Positions 56,978 through 64,000 of a DNA stretch of 64,000 nucleotides are shown here, piece by piece. The stretch covers positions 1-64,000 of the forward strand of contig JAQWOH010000067.1 in the NCBI GenBank assembly GCA_029245955.1, in the 5' to 3' direction. The stretch's first letter is position 1. Every line of letters starts with the position of its first letter. The stretch is from Fuerstiella sp. (GTDB lineage: Bacteria > Planctomycetota > Planctomycetia > Planctomycetales > Planctomycetaceae). The position numbers were made by a program, and so were the translations under genes. The notes under the pieces were generated by a model. The model did no database searches, had not been told where the DNA came from, and worked only from the letters and a program-made list of their open reading frames with translations.

Positions 56978-57928
56978 TCAGGCAGCCTCTTTGTGTGACT
57001 GGTACAGTGCCAGCTTATTGCGAAGTGTACGCGAGGTGACTTCCAGTGTCCGCGCGGCATTCTCTTTGTTGCCGGAACACCGTCGCAGACGACTCTCAAT
57101 CACCAGGCGTTCGATATCCTTCAATGCCAGCGTTTCAAACTCACGCGGCAGCGAAACCGGCATCGCATTGCCAGCCTGCGACCCCGGCACTGGAAGATCA
57201 AACCCTTCAATGACCGTCGAAGTCTGTACCAGACACTCACGGCGAATCACATTTTTCAGCTGCCGAGCATTTCCCGGCCAGTGATAGGCCAACAGTACCT
57301 TCATGGCGCCGGCGGCGATTGCATTCACGGAGTGAGGTGCCTCGTCGCGACACTCTTCCACAAATCGTTCGGCGAGGGCAGGAATTTCCTCCGGACGATC
57401 TCGCAGCGGCAGAATGCTGAGGGTCAGCGCATCCAGTCGATAAAACAGGTCTTCGCGAAAATTGCCCTGAGCCACCTCCTGCGACAGAAGCCGATTTGTG
57501 GCCGTGACGACACGAGCCCTGACAGGCAGCGATTCGAAGCTGCCCACACGTTGAAACTCATGTTCCTCGAGGACTCGCAGCAACTTCGCCTGCACCGAAA
57601 CGGGAAGTTCTCCGATTTCGTCAAGAAACAACGTGCCATCCTCAGCAGCTTCAAGGCAGCCGGTGCGACGCTGGTCCGCACCGGTAAACGCTCCGCGTTC
57701 GTGTCCGAACAAAGCGCTGTCTACCAGATTCTCATTGAGCGCAGCACAATTAATGCGAATGTACGGGCGACTGTGGCGAGAACTTTTCTCATGGATAAAG
57801 CGGGCCAGCAGTTCTTTGCCGGTGCCGCTTTCTCCCTGAATCAACACAGTGGCGCAGCTTTGCGCATAACGCTCTGCCCGCAACAGCAAACGCTGCATGC
57901 TGTCAGACTTTGATACAATATCGATCAT
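56978..57928 (-). CDS. Sigma-54-dependent transcriptional activator without receiver domain
   Basis: 316 residues. Bacterial enhancer-binding protein reduced to AAA+ plus DNA-binding domains: Walker A LIQGESGTGKELLARFIH, sigma-54 contact loop FGHERGAFTGADQRRTG, Walker B GTLFLDEIGELPVSVQAKLL, and the arginine finger region FREDLFYRLDALTLSILPLR. The C-terminal Fis-type helix-turn-helix is NKENAARTLEVTSRTLRNKL. No N-terminal receiver or sensor domain remains. The start at 57928 is preferred because a longer frame to 58003 adds no conserved residues. Last gene of the operon divergent from flagellin, so probably a regulator of flagellar or surface genes (inference). Confidence 0.92.
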   Translation of the reverse strand: MIDIVSKSDSMQRLLLRAERYAQSCATVLIQGESGTGKELLARFIHEKSSRHSRPYIRINCAALNENLVDSALFGHERGAFTGADQRRTGCLEAAEDGTLFLDEIGELPVSVQAKLLRVLEEHEFQRVGSFESLPVRARVVTATNRLLSQEVAQGNFREDLFYRLDALTLSILPLRDRPEEIPALAERFVEECRDEAPHSVNAIAAGAMKVLLAYHWPGNARQLKNVIRRECLVQTSTVIEGFDLPVPGSQAGNAMPVSLPREFETLALKDIERLVIESRLRRCSGNKENAARTLEVTSRTLRNKLALYQSHKEAA

Positions 57929-57999
57929 ACAGATCACTCGATAAACTCGTGCCAACCGGAAGCACACCCCCCTGAGCGTGTCGACGGTCTGCGGAACGC

Positions 58000-58428
58000 T
58001 CAACCTGTTTTCATTGTCCTCTGGTAGGCCTGATGCATAGCCCGCCGTGTCACATCACCATCCAGTTGCGGCAGCATTCGGTCGCGTACTTCGGTAAAAA
58101 CGTCTTTAACGTCGTCAATCTGTCGCAGGAATTCCTGTAAATTCTCTGTCTGATGATCGAGTGCTGCGGATAATTCAGGAGACTTCGGCAGACCTTCCTG
58201 TTCATATGACTGTGTCGCCCGCGCTACGTTGTCGCCAAGATGTCTAATGCGTCCAAGAGACTGCTGCAGTGCCACCATTCCGGAACGAGCCCTGTCGGAA
58301 CTGATATCCTTCAGCTTGCCCATCTTATGGATCACCCCGGTCGCAACCACATACTCGGCCTCCTGACGCTTCAGGTGATCGATCAGATTCGCCTGGGCGG
58401 CGGACAGTTTATTGTTCAACACTGTCAC
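58000..58428 (-). CDS. Small helical protein, possibly a FlgN-like flagellar chaperone
   Basis: 142 residues, nearly all predicted helix: NNKLSAAQANLIDHLKRQEA, SGMVALQQSLGRIRHLGDNV, LSAALDHQTENLQEFLRQID. No signal peptide, Cys or membrane segment. Length and coiled character resemble FlgN/FliT-type export chaperones, but I cannot show homology. It overlaps the end of the upstream gene by 20 bp and precedes the sigma-54 activator by about 70 bp, so it is co-transcribed with them. Confidence 0.6.
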   Translation of the reverse strand: MTVLNNKLSAAQANLIDHLKRQEAEYVVATGVIHKMGKLKDISSDRARSGMVALQQSLGRIRHLGDNVARATQSYEQEGLPKSPELSAALDHQTENLQEFLRQIDDVKDVFTEVRDRMLPQLDGDVTRRAMHQAYQRTMKTG

Positions 58429-59560
58429 CTGACGTCTCCTTCAAATCGGTGAGAATTCCGTCGTATTCTTTAATATGTGTTTCCAGTTCCGATCGGGCAT
58501 CAATCTGACCTAACCACCAAACCGACATTTCAGCCAGCCATCCGGCGTCGTTCTGACCAGCCAGCCGACGGTAAAGCTCCTGTGCCTCAGGAATTCGTTT
58601 CAGTTTTCGCATACAGGAGGCTCGCTGAAAACTGACCCAGAAGCGCTCACTCTGTGGAACATGTTGAAGATCAACTTTGCCGTACATCTCCAGAGCGAGG
58701 TCCAGTTCACTGAGTGAATACAGACTGTCAGCGAGTCCAATTCGGTCAACGGGGCCATCAACGATGCCTTCCGCATTTATGCTGTCGGCGAAAACAGAAT
58801 CTGCAATCGAGTCGGCCGCCTGAGTATCCACAACAGGCTGCGGCAACACAGACGGTGAATCTACGGGCGATGCACCTTTACCAGACGGCTCTGCCGCCTC
58901 CGGGACCTCAACCGGGACCTCAATCGGGACCTCAATCGGGACCTCAATCGGGACCTCAACCGGAACCTCAACCGGAACCTCAACCGGAGACGTTGCTGTC
59001 GGGGGCTGCCCAACGGACTCCTGTGTAGAGCTATCAGTCGTCGTTTGTGCAGGTGACGTCCCTTCCGTGATGCTGGAATCCCGGAGCTTAATCCGCTCAA
59101 CAATCTTTCGTTGAATCTCACGGATTATGGCTTCCGTTTCATGCTGATTTTTCTTCATCTCGTCAGCGATCGCATGCCTGCTCTGTAGTGGCCTTGCTAC
59201 CAGGGCCGACCGGTCGGTTTCTGACAGACTGGGCGTCCGCTGTTCGATTTCCCGCTTTGCAATCCTGTCTGCCCGTAGTATATCGGAGGTACGCAACTGC
59301 CGTTCTTTGGTGGTTCGTGTCGTTTTCCACGACGGGGTCTGGCTGCCTGAGACCGCAGGCACGGTGACAGTGTTCATATAAGAGGATCCGGAACTCGTCT
59401 GCTGTCCAATCGTGTTCGCATACGGTATCAGACAGAGGCTCGCAAAACAGAGAATCCGTCCCCACGGTATAGAGTTCGTCTGCTGTGATTCGACACGCGA
59501 AGAAACACACCGGCGTCCGCAGAACGCGCGTCCAGCATGGAGTGTGGAATGCTTGTTCAT
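58409..59560 (-). CDS. Exported protein with (V/I)EVP repeats and C-terminal TPR-like region
   Basis: 383 residues. A hydrophobic segment near residues 36-50 (ILCFASLCLIPYANTIG) could be a signal or anchor. A charged helical region follows, then seven tandem four-residue units VEVP or IEVP, a proline-rich rigid spacer of the kind that can span periplasm. The C-terminal 120 residues are TPR-like (LYSLSELDLALEMYGKVDLQ, FWVSFQRASCMRKLKRIPEA QELYRRLAG). It overlaps the upstream gene by 4 bp and the downstream gene by 20 bp, so translational coupling is likely. Function unknown; possible partner of the STN-TPR protein. Confidence 0.75.
   Translation of the reverse strand: MNKHSTLHAGRAFCGRRCVSSRVESQQTNSIPWGRILCFASLCLIPYANTIGQQTSSGSSYMNTVTVPAVSGSQTPSWKTTRTTKERQLRTSDILRADRIAKREIEQRTPSLSETDRSALVARPLQSRHAIADEMKKNQHETEAIIREIQRKIVERIKLRDSSITEGTSPAQTTTDSSTQESVGQPPTATSPVEVPVEVPVEVPIEVPIEVPIEVPVEVPEAAEPSGKGASPVDSPSVLPQPVVDTQAADSIADSVFADSINAEGIVDGPVDRIGLADSLYSLSELDLALEMYGKVDLQHVPQSERFWVSFQRASCMRKLKRIPEAQELYRRLAGQNDAGWLAEMSVWWLGQIDARSELETHIKEYDGILTDLKETSGDSVEQ
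58902..58985. repeat. Seven tandem 12-bp units encoding (V/I)EVP
   Basis: Perfectly spaced 12-bp units of GGGACCTCAACC, with variants GGGACCTCAATC and GGAACCTCAACC, seven in a row on the plus strand, coding on the minus strand. Near-identity makes copy-number slippage likely; changes would stay in frame. Confidence 0.92.
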
Positions 59561-61917
59561 TCATTCGTCTCCTCAGCCGAAACAGCTCCCGAGTCTGGCT
59601 GAAACGGCTGCAGTGCACGCACCTTCTCGATGGCTTCAGACGGCGACTCCGACTGAAGTGCGCGATCAGACAGATCCGTCGTCGCGTCGGATTCCATCAT
59701 CTGTTCGGCCGGCAGCATTCCGGCGAAACAATAGACGGCTGCCTGGTGATTCTTCTGTTGCTGATACGCCCTGCCCATCGTTTGAAGAGCAGTTCGTTGA
59801 ACTTCCATATCGTCAGACGTAATAACAACATGACGGCAGTGCCGCACGGCCGCTGTGGGATTTCCCTGCTGCAGTGCAACTAATGCTGCCTGCAGAGAGA
59901 TTTTCTGCCCCAGACTGTCGGAATGATCCAATTCGAGCGCTGCCAGAAGTTCTTTCGCTTCGTCGAGACGACCATCAAGACGATACAAATGAGCGACCGA
60001 CAGCATCGCCCGCTCTCGCAGCGAAGCCGCAGGTACACGTTTTATCGTCTGCAGGTAGCTTTCCACGGCCATGTCAGTCAGCCCAAGCTCCAGGCACGCC
60101 TCTGCGTGAAGAAACGACCAGTGAGCACCAAATTGTGTCTTCGGTTTGAAACGCGTCAGAGCTGTGACAAGATCACGCCCCTCACGCTCCCGTCGTGCCG
60201 GCAGTAAAGCTGCCTTAAATCGCGCCAGGGCCGACAAAAATGCTGCGGCGGTACGATGTTCACTTCTCTGCAACTTCCCCCGTCTTTCCATCAGAATTGC
60301 ATTTGCCCCCTGCGGCTTTCCGTCCATCAGGTAGGCCGAACTAAGCATCAGAGCGGCTGGTGGTTCAAGGTTTGTCCCCCTCGAAACGGCCAGTGCCCTG
60401 ACCAGTGTTGACACGGCCCCGGAAGACTCGCCCTGCTCAAGCTGCAGGCGGCCAACATACAAATACCCGCCGACAGTGGCATCAAGATTATTTGAAGACG
60501 CATCTACGGCCTGCAGAAATGCGACCCGTGAATCATCAATCTGCCCCATCGCCAGCAAACACTTGCCCAGATTAAATGATGTTTCTGCCTGCACTTCCGA
60601 ACGGGAATCCAACTGAATCTGCACTTGAAATGAATGTGCCGCGTCAACAAACATGTGCTCCTGAAACTGAAGTATGCCCAGTGAAACCCGACTGAAACTG
60701 GCATGATAAGAATCCGGAGCCGCGATCAGGGCATTGCGCAGAAGTCGTTTTCCGGCCGCTCTACGGTATTCGGCAAGGGAATCGGCATCCATTTCTGACG
60801 AGGCCCTGACACGAATTTCTCCATCATGATGAGTCCATGTCAGACCGAAAGGGGTACACAGGCCGTCAAACAACAGACTCAGACGAATGTCATCATTATG
60901 CAGCTGCTGGGTTCGACCACTCAGAACAATCTCTGCCGCCTCAGAGATATTGCAGGTGAAGCCGCTGCGCTTGCAAACCGCCTCCAGGACCTTGATGAGG
61001 TTTGAGGCCGGCGTGTGGGCTTTCAGAAAAATGCTGTCCGGAAGATTATCGGTTCTCTGCAGAATCTCGAAGGCCACTGTGTTCGCATGGTCTGGCGAAG
61101 TTTCGCTGAGCAGTTCGTCGATCATTTCCAGCTGCATATCCGGATCAGGTGCGCACACCGGCATCACCATTCCTGAATCGTGCATAAGGTATGTGACGTC
61201 GTCGGGAACAAATGCCTGACAGTAAGCTCTTCCCGTCACATGCAGCAGTTCACCCCGCACTTGAGGTGAGAAGTAAGTTTCATCAAGAATGACCTGTCTC
61301 ATCAGTCCGACCGACAGTGCTTCCACATTTCCCAGGGCGGCCAGACACCTCGCTTCACCCAGACGAGCAATCCCCGCCCATGTGAGTGTGGAAAATTGCC
61401 GGGCAAGCGACTGATACTGTTTACTGGCTTCAGCGAAACGCCCCTCGACCTCAGCGCACAAAGCAATTCGATACCGAACTGCAGCCTCGGACACACCATC
61501 CAGTTGCTCCAGAGCAAATTCATAGATGCTCAACGCTTGGGAGTAATTCCCGGCTCGCAGCTCCTCATCCGCCAGGGCAATATGAGACGTGATTCCTGCC
61601 CTGTCCCTATCAGCCGATGTCTCAGACCCTTCGTTGTCGCGGGAAAATCCCGCAATCAGATCGTCATCCGACTCAAGCAGCGGTACTTCCGCGGCCAGCG
61701 GGTCATTTTCCTCAAAGGGAGGGCCGACAGGAATTTCACCGCCGCCCCGCGTGCGACCCCTGCCGCTCGAGTGATTCCCCGCAGCAACAGGAGTATCACC
61801 GCCGATCAGGAACTGCCCTACCGAGATTCCAACAGCGCAAATTGCGGCACCCGCCAACAACAGAGTCGCGCCGTGAATTGCTTTATTTTTGGGCTTGACT
61901 GATGCTTCTTCCGTCAC
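59557..61917 (-). CDS. Membrane-anchored protein with STN-like domain flanked by TPR repeats
   Basis: 786 residues. One N-terminal membrane helix (GATLLLAGAAICAVGISVGQ, residues 17-37), a Gly/Pro-rich linker, then TPR-like repeats at about 112-200. Residues about 295-372 match the STN (secretin/TonB short N-terminal) pattern: IFLKAHTPASNLIKVLEAVC, IVLSGRTQQLHNDDIRLSLL, FDGLCTPFGLTWTHHDGEIR. More TPR repeats fill about 390-740 (FNLGKCLLAMGQIDDSRVAF, SVAHLYRLDGRLDEAKELLA). First gene of a four-gene minus-strand operon; it overlaps the next gene by 4 bp (ATGA). Divergent from flagellin. Likely an envelope assembly scaffold. Confidence 0.82.
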   Translation of the reverse strand: MTEEASVKPKNKAIHGATLLLAGAAICAVGISVGQFLIGGDTPVAAGNHSSGRGRTRGGGEIPVGPPFEENDPLAAEVPLLESDDDLIAGFSRDNEGSETSADRDRAGITSHIALADEELRAGNYSQALSIYEFALEQLDGVSEAAVRYRIALCAEVEGRFAEASKQYQSLARQFSTLTWAGIARLGEARCLAALGNVEALSVGLMRQVILDETYFSPQVRGELLHVTGRAYCQAFVPDDVTYLMHDSGMVMPVCAPDPDMQLEMIDELLSETSPDHANTVAFEILQRTDNLPDSIFLKAHTPASNLIKVLEAVCKRSGFTCNISEAAEIVLSGRTQQLHNDDIRLSLLFDGLCTPFGLTWTHHDGEIRVRASSEMDADSLAEYRRAAGKRLLRNALIAAPDSYHASFSRVSLGILQFQEHMFVDAAHSFQVQIQLDSRSEVQAETSFNLGKCLLAMGQIDDSRVAFLQAVDASSNNLDATVGGYLYVGRLQLEQGESSGAVSTLVRALAVSRGTNLEPPAALMLSSAYLMDGKPQGANAILMERRGKLQRSEHRTAAAFLSALARFKAALLPARREREGRDLVTALTRFKPKTQFGAHWSFLHAEACLELGLTDMAVESYLQTIKRVPAASLRERAMLSVAHLYRLDGRLDEAKELLAALELDHSDSLGQKISLQAALVALQQGNPTAAVRHCRHVVITSDDMEVQRTALQTMGRAYQQQKNHQAAVYCFAGMLPAEQMMESDATTDLSDRALQSESPSEAIEKVRALQPFQPDSGAVSAEETNE

Positions 61918-62044
61918 GGAAGTCCCCCCTCGGATCGCAATTGCACACTACTTCAATCGTTACAATCGCTACAGATTCATCGACAGACAGACTTTGCGAA
62001 GTGAGCTGTTTTTTGAGGAGCAAGTCATCTAAGTAAGCTACGAT
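61918..62044. promoter_or_regulatory. Divergent control region between the STN-TPR operon and flagellin
   Basis: 127 bp between the two divergent starts, A/T-richer than its surroundings. A strong ribosome-binding-like GAGGAG (62015-62020) is followed by no start codon at the right distance. I searched for sigma-54 (TGGCAC-N5-TTGC) and sigma-28 boxes by eye and found no good match. Confidence 0.4.
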
Positions 62045-62323
62045 ATGAATAATGGTCATCCGGTCTTTTTTGGGTCTGATGCCAAGTCGCACTCGGAATT
62101 CCCCTATCTTCGTCTGACTGACGGAACGGAATTCATGCTGCGGGTCTACGGAGTTCGAAAATCGAATACACGGATGATTGATCGAAAATGCGACAAATGG
62201 CCTTCGAAGCCGTTATCGGACTATGGACAGTCATTGGCAGGGACGCCCAGATACAAAGCCTTTTTGTTATTCTCGCAAAAGCGTGAGGGGGCCGAGTATT
62301 TCGTATCACAACGAGAGGTCTAA
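62045..62323 (+). CDS. Possible small protein or coding leader upstream of flagellin
   Basis: 92-codon frame ending 3 bp before the flagellin start. The translation is hydrophilic (FFGSDAKSHSEFPYLRLTDG, TEFMLRVYGVRKSNTRMIDR) with a PilZ- or SH3-like beta flavour, but no family is recognised. The ribosome-binding site is poor. Its end supplies the flagellin ribosome-binding site (GAGAGG). It may be a real small gene coupled to flagellin or simply a 5' leader. Confidence 0.35.
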   Translation: MNNGHPVFFGSDAKSHSEFPYLRLTDGTEFMLRVYGVRKSNTRMIDRKCDKWPSKPLSDYGQSLAGTPRYKAFLLFSQKREGAEYFVSQREV

Positions 62324-62326
62324 GTA

Positions 62327-63739
62327 ATGGGACTCACAATTACCAACAATGTGTCGTCACTGACGGCACAGCACAATCTTGGACGAGCGTCCAAGGGTGT
62401 GGCCACATCAATTGAACGACTGTCATCCGGCCTGAAGATTAACCGTGGTGCTGATGGCCCTGCTGCTCTCGTAATTTCGGAAAAGCAACGTGCACAGATC
62501 GCCGGCCTGAAGGCGGCCATCGACAACTCCGAAAAAGCCGTCGCACTGGTACAGACTGCTGAAGGTGCATTGGGGGAAATTAACTCTCTGCTCATCAAGG
62601 TTCGAAGTCTGGCTATTGATTCCGCCAACTCCGGCGTCAACGACTCTGACGGACTTGCTGCCAATCAGGCGGAAATTGATAATGCGTTGGACACAATCAA
62701 CCGAATTGCGAACAACACACAATTCGGAAGCAAGAACCTTCTGGATGGTTCTGGCGGCATTAACGGTACAAGCAGTGATAGTGCTGTCGATTTCCTGAAG
62801 GGAACTTCAGACACGACTGCCGGATCATATGCTGTAACAGTGACCACTGCTGGTGAACGAGCGACAGAATCGGCAACTACAGATCAGACACAAGCTCTGG
62901 CAGCTGACGAAGTACTGACGATCAATGATGTCAGCGTTACACTCACAGCCGGACTTAGTCAGGCTCAGGTGGTTGACCGAATCAACGACTTCACAGCACA
63001 GACCGGTGTTACTGCTGAAGTAAACGGCACTGCGACTCGGCTTTACACGGCCAATTTCGGTGCGGATGCCGAAATCACAGTAATTTCCAATGTCGCGTCA
63101 GCCAGTGACAGTAGTGGCTTCCAAAACACTGAGCAAACAGACGTTGGTATTGATATTGTTGGTACCATCGGTGGTGCGAGCTTCAATGGCAGTGGAGATA
63201 TTCTGACGGCTGAATCCGGCGCTGCCAAGGGCCTGTCTGTTCAGATCGCCGCGTCAGGTGCAGATGCAACGTCAACCGGCATCGCCGTTACAGCCACGAT
63301 TTCCGTGACTGACAATGCGTTGCAGTTTCAGATCGGTGCCAACCAGAATCAAACTGCCAGTATCGCAATTGATCGAGTCAATCCAGTTGCTCTCGGTTTT
63401 GGTGTGACTGGCAACCAGTTCAACAACCTGAATGAAATTGATGTCACATCGGCCAGCAAATCTCAGGATTCCCTGGCCGTGATTGATGCCGCAATCAATG
63501 ACGTCACAAATCTTCGCGGCACGCTGGGTGCGTTTCAGGCACATACACTGGAAGCGACTGGAAATAACCTTCGGGCGACTCTGGAAAACACGGTAAATGC
63601 CGAATCTGTAATCCGTGATACAGACTTCGCTTCTGAAATTGCCAACTTCACCAAGGGACAGGTACTGGTACAGGCCGGTACTTCAGTTCTTGGAAACGCA
63701 AACCAGATTCCTCAGCAGGTCCTTGCACTGCTGCAGTAA
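62327..63739 (+). CDS. fliC: Flagellin
   Basis: 470 residues, the filament subunit. The N-terminal D0/D1 region is canonical: MGLTITNNVSSLTAQHNLGR, IERLSSGLKINRGADGPAAL, AEGALGEINSLLIKVRSLAI and NGVN-like SGVNDSDGLAANQAEIDNAL. A Flagellin_IN motif lies in the variable centre (LTINDVSVTLTAGLSQAQVV DRINDF). The C-terminal D0/D1 reads DAAINDVTNLRGTLGAFQAH, RATLENTVNAESVIRDTDFA and VLVQAGTSVLGNANQIPQQV LALLQ. GAGAGG precedes ATG 62327. It ends in a strong terminator and is probably transcribed alone or with the short upstream frame. Confidence 0.97.
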   Translation: MGLTITNNVSSLTAQHNLGRASKGVATSIERLSSGLKINRGADGPAALVISEKQRAQIAGLKAAIDNSEKAVALVQTAEGALGEINSLLIKVRSLAIDSANSGVNDSDGLAANQAEIDNALDTINRIANNTQFGSKNLLDGSGGINGTSSDSAVDFLKGTSDTTAGSYAVTVTTAGERATESATTDQTQALAADEVLTINDVSVTLTAGLSQAQVVDRINDFTAQTGVTAEVNGTATRLYTANFGADAEITVISNVASASDSSGFQNTEQTDVGIDIVGTIGGASFNGSGDILTAESGAAKGLSVQIAASGADATSTGIAVTATISVTDNALQFQIGANQNQTASIAIDRVNPVALGFGVTGNQFNNLNEIDVTSASKSQDSLAVIDAAINDVTNLRGTLGAFQAHTLEATGNNLRATLENTVNAESVIRDTDFASEIANFTKGQVLVQAGTSVLGNANQIPQQVLALLQ

Positions 63740-63860
63740 TTCTGATTTTGTAACAGGGCATTCCCAAACAATCCAGACCGTCAGTTTTTCACTTCTTCAC
63801 GAAGCCATAACTCTGACAACAGTCGTCTGAATCTGCTTTTGACTGCCCCGTAAAAGTTAT

Positions 63861-63905
63861 GGTCCGGTCGACACTGAGTTCACTCAGTTGTCGGCCGGAC
63901 CTTTT
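63861..63905 (+). terminator. Strong Rho-independent terminator after flagellin
   Basis: Nearly perfect long hairpin: GGTCCGG, then CGACA and CTGAG, loop TTCA, CTCAG, TGTCG, CCGGACC, followed by TTTT (63902-63905). About 18 base pairs. Placed 122 bp after the flagellin stop. Confidence 0.9.
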
Positions 63906-63991
63906 CCTGTCTATTGAGTTAATGCAAAACCAAAGTATTCAGAATCGGCCGCAACCTCCGCGTTTCGAGCCGGGCGTCTCCGGAGTTAGCC

Positions 63992-64000
63992 ATGCCCATT
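63992..64000 (+). CDS. Possible start of the next gene (only three codons)
   Basis: ATG CCC ATT at the right edge, with GGAG 8 nt upstream (CCGGAGTTAGCC). It lies after the flagellin terminator. Too short to identify. Confidence 0.25.

Noticed and set aside
61918..62326. Sigma-54 or sigma-28 promoter for flagellin
   Set aside because: The nearest candidate (TGGCAGG around 62235) lacks the matching TTGC element at the correct spacing, and no sigma-28-like pair was found, so no promoter is called.

Overview
The window looks like a chromosomal stretch from a planctomycete (order Planctomycetales in the broad sense; genus not resolvable from sequence alone). The marker families are a PEP-CTERM tail beside an exosortase, an ECF sigma factor overlapping a Ser/Thr kinase with a transmembrane and repeat region, a DUF1552 plus DUF1592/DUF1588 cytochrome pair, a sulfatase, an ASPIC/UnbV-FG-GAP protein, and large surface proteins carrying the LExR-x-LL N-terminal motif with Calx-beta repeats. 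kdsB, STN-like and lipobox-bearing proteins and flagellin point to a diderm, motile cell. I see no insertion sequence, phage, CRISPR array, rRNA or convincing tRNA.

Layout. 1-4.2 kb: tail of a PEP-CTERM protein, an exosortase fused to an EpsI-like domain, and a membrane-anchored TPR protein. 4.3-5.9 kb: two minus-strand genes (membrane protein, zinc ribbon). 6.1-11.2 kb: ECF sigma factor, kinase, and a secreted His/Arg/Gly-rich repeat protein. 11.2-16.1 kb: AddB/RecB-like nuclease, PduO-type cobalamin adenosyltransferase, SGNH esterase. 16.6-26.3 kb: catabolic or envelope genes (DUF1552, DUF1592 cytochrome with a LamG-like insert, amidohydrolase, small membrane protein, sulfatase, 2-hydroxyacid dehydrogenase), interrupted by a frameshifted relic at 21.3-21.7 kb. 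26.7-33.4 kb: minus-strand housekeeping genes (thioesterase, beta-lactamase-fold hydrolase, truB, kdsB, bioA, MoxR ATPase). 34.0-38.6 kb: double esterase, HExxH lipoprotein peptidase, and a BNR/sialidase-like gene with no canonical start. 39.5-46.1 kb: two giant surface proteins, one cohesin-like/Calx-beta/dockerin-like and one RTX-like/Calx-beta/cyclophilin. 46.5-55.2 kb: periplasmic protein, PDZ protein, a zinc-ribbon kinase with a YbjN-like tail, a CxxCxxC protein, and a TPR/FG-GAP/ASPIC protein. 56.0-56.75 kb: a decayed membrane methyltransferase gene. 57.0-63.9 kb: a tightly overlapping minus-strand operon (STN-TPR protein, repeat/TPR protein, small helical protein, sigma-54 activator) divergent from a flagellin gene that ends in a strong terminator.

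The window is mostly intact, ordinary planctomycete coding sequence. The most notable items are two gene relics found by reading the gaps in three frames (21.3 and 56.0 kb), the cyclophilin domain at the end of a surface adhesin, the cohesin-like plus dockerin-like protein, the flagellin-adjacent STN-TPR/sigma-54 operon, two abutting perfect hairpins at 46.4 kb, and a BNR-repeat gene whose open frame extends about 58 codons upstream of its only usual start codon, beside a triplicated 11-bp repeat. I see no single gene set that I can confidently call a new system. The operon at 57-62 kb is the best candidate.
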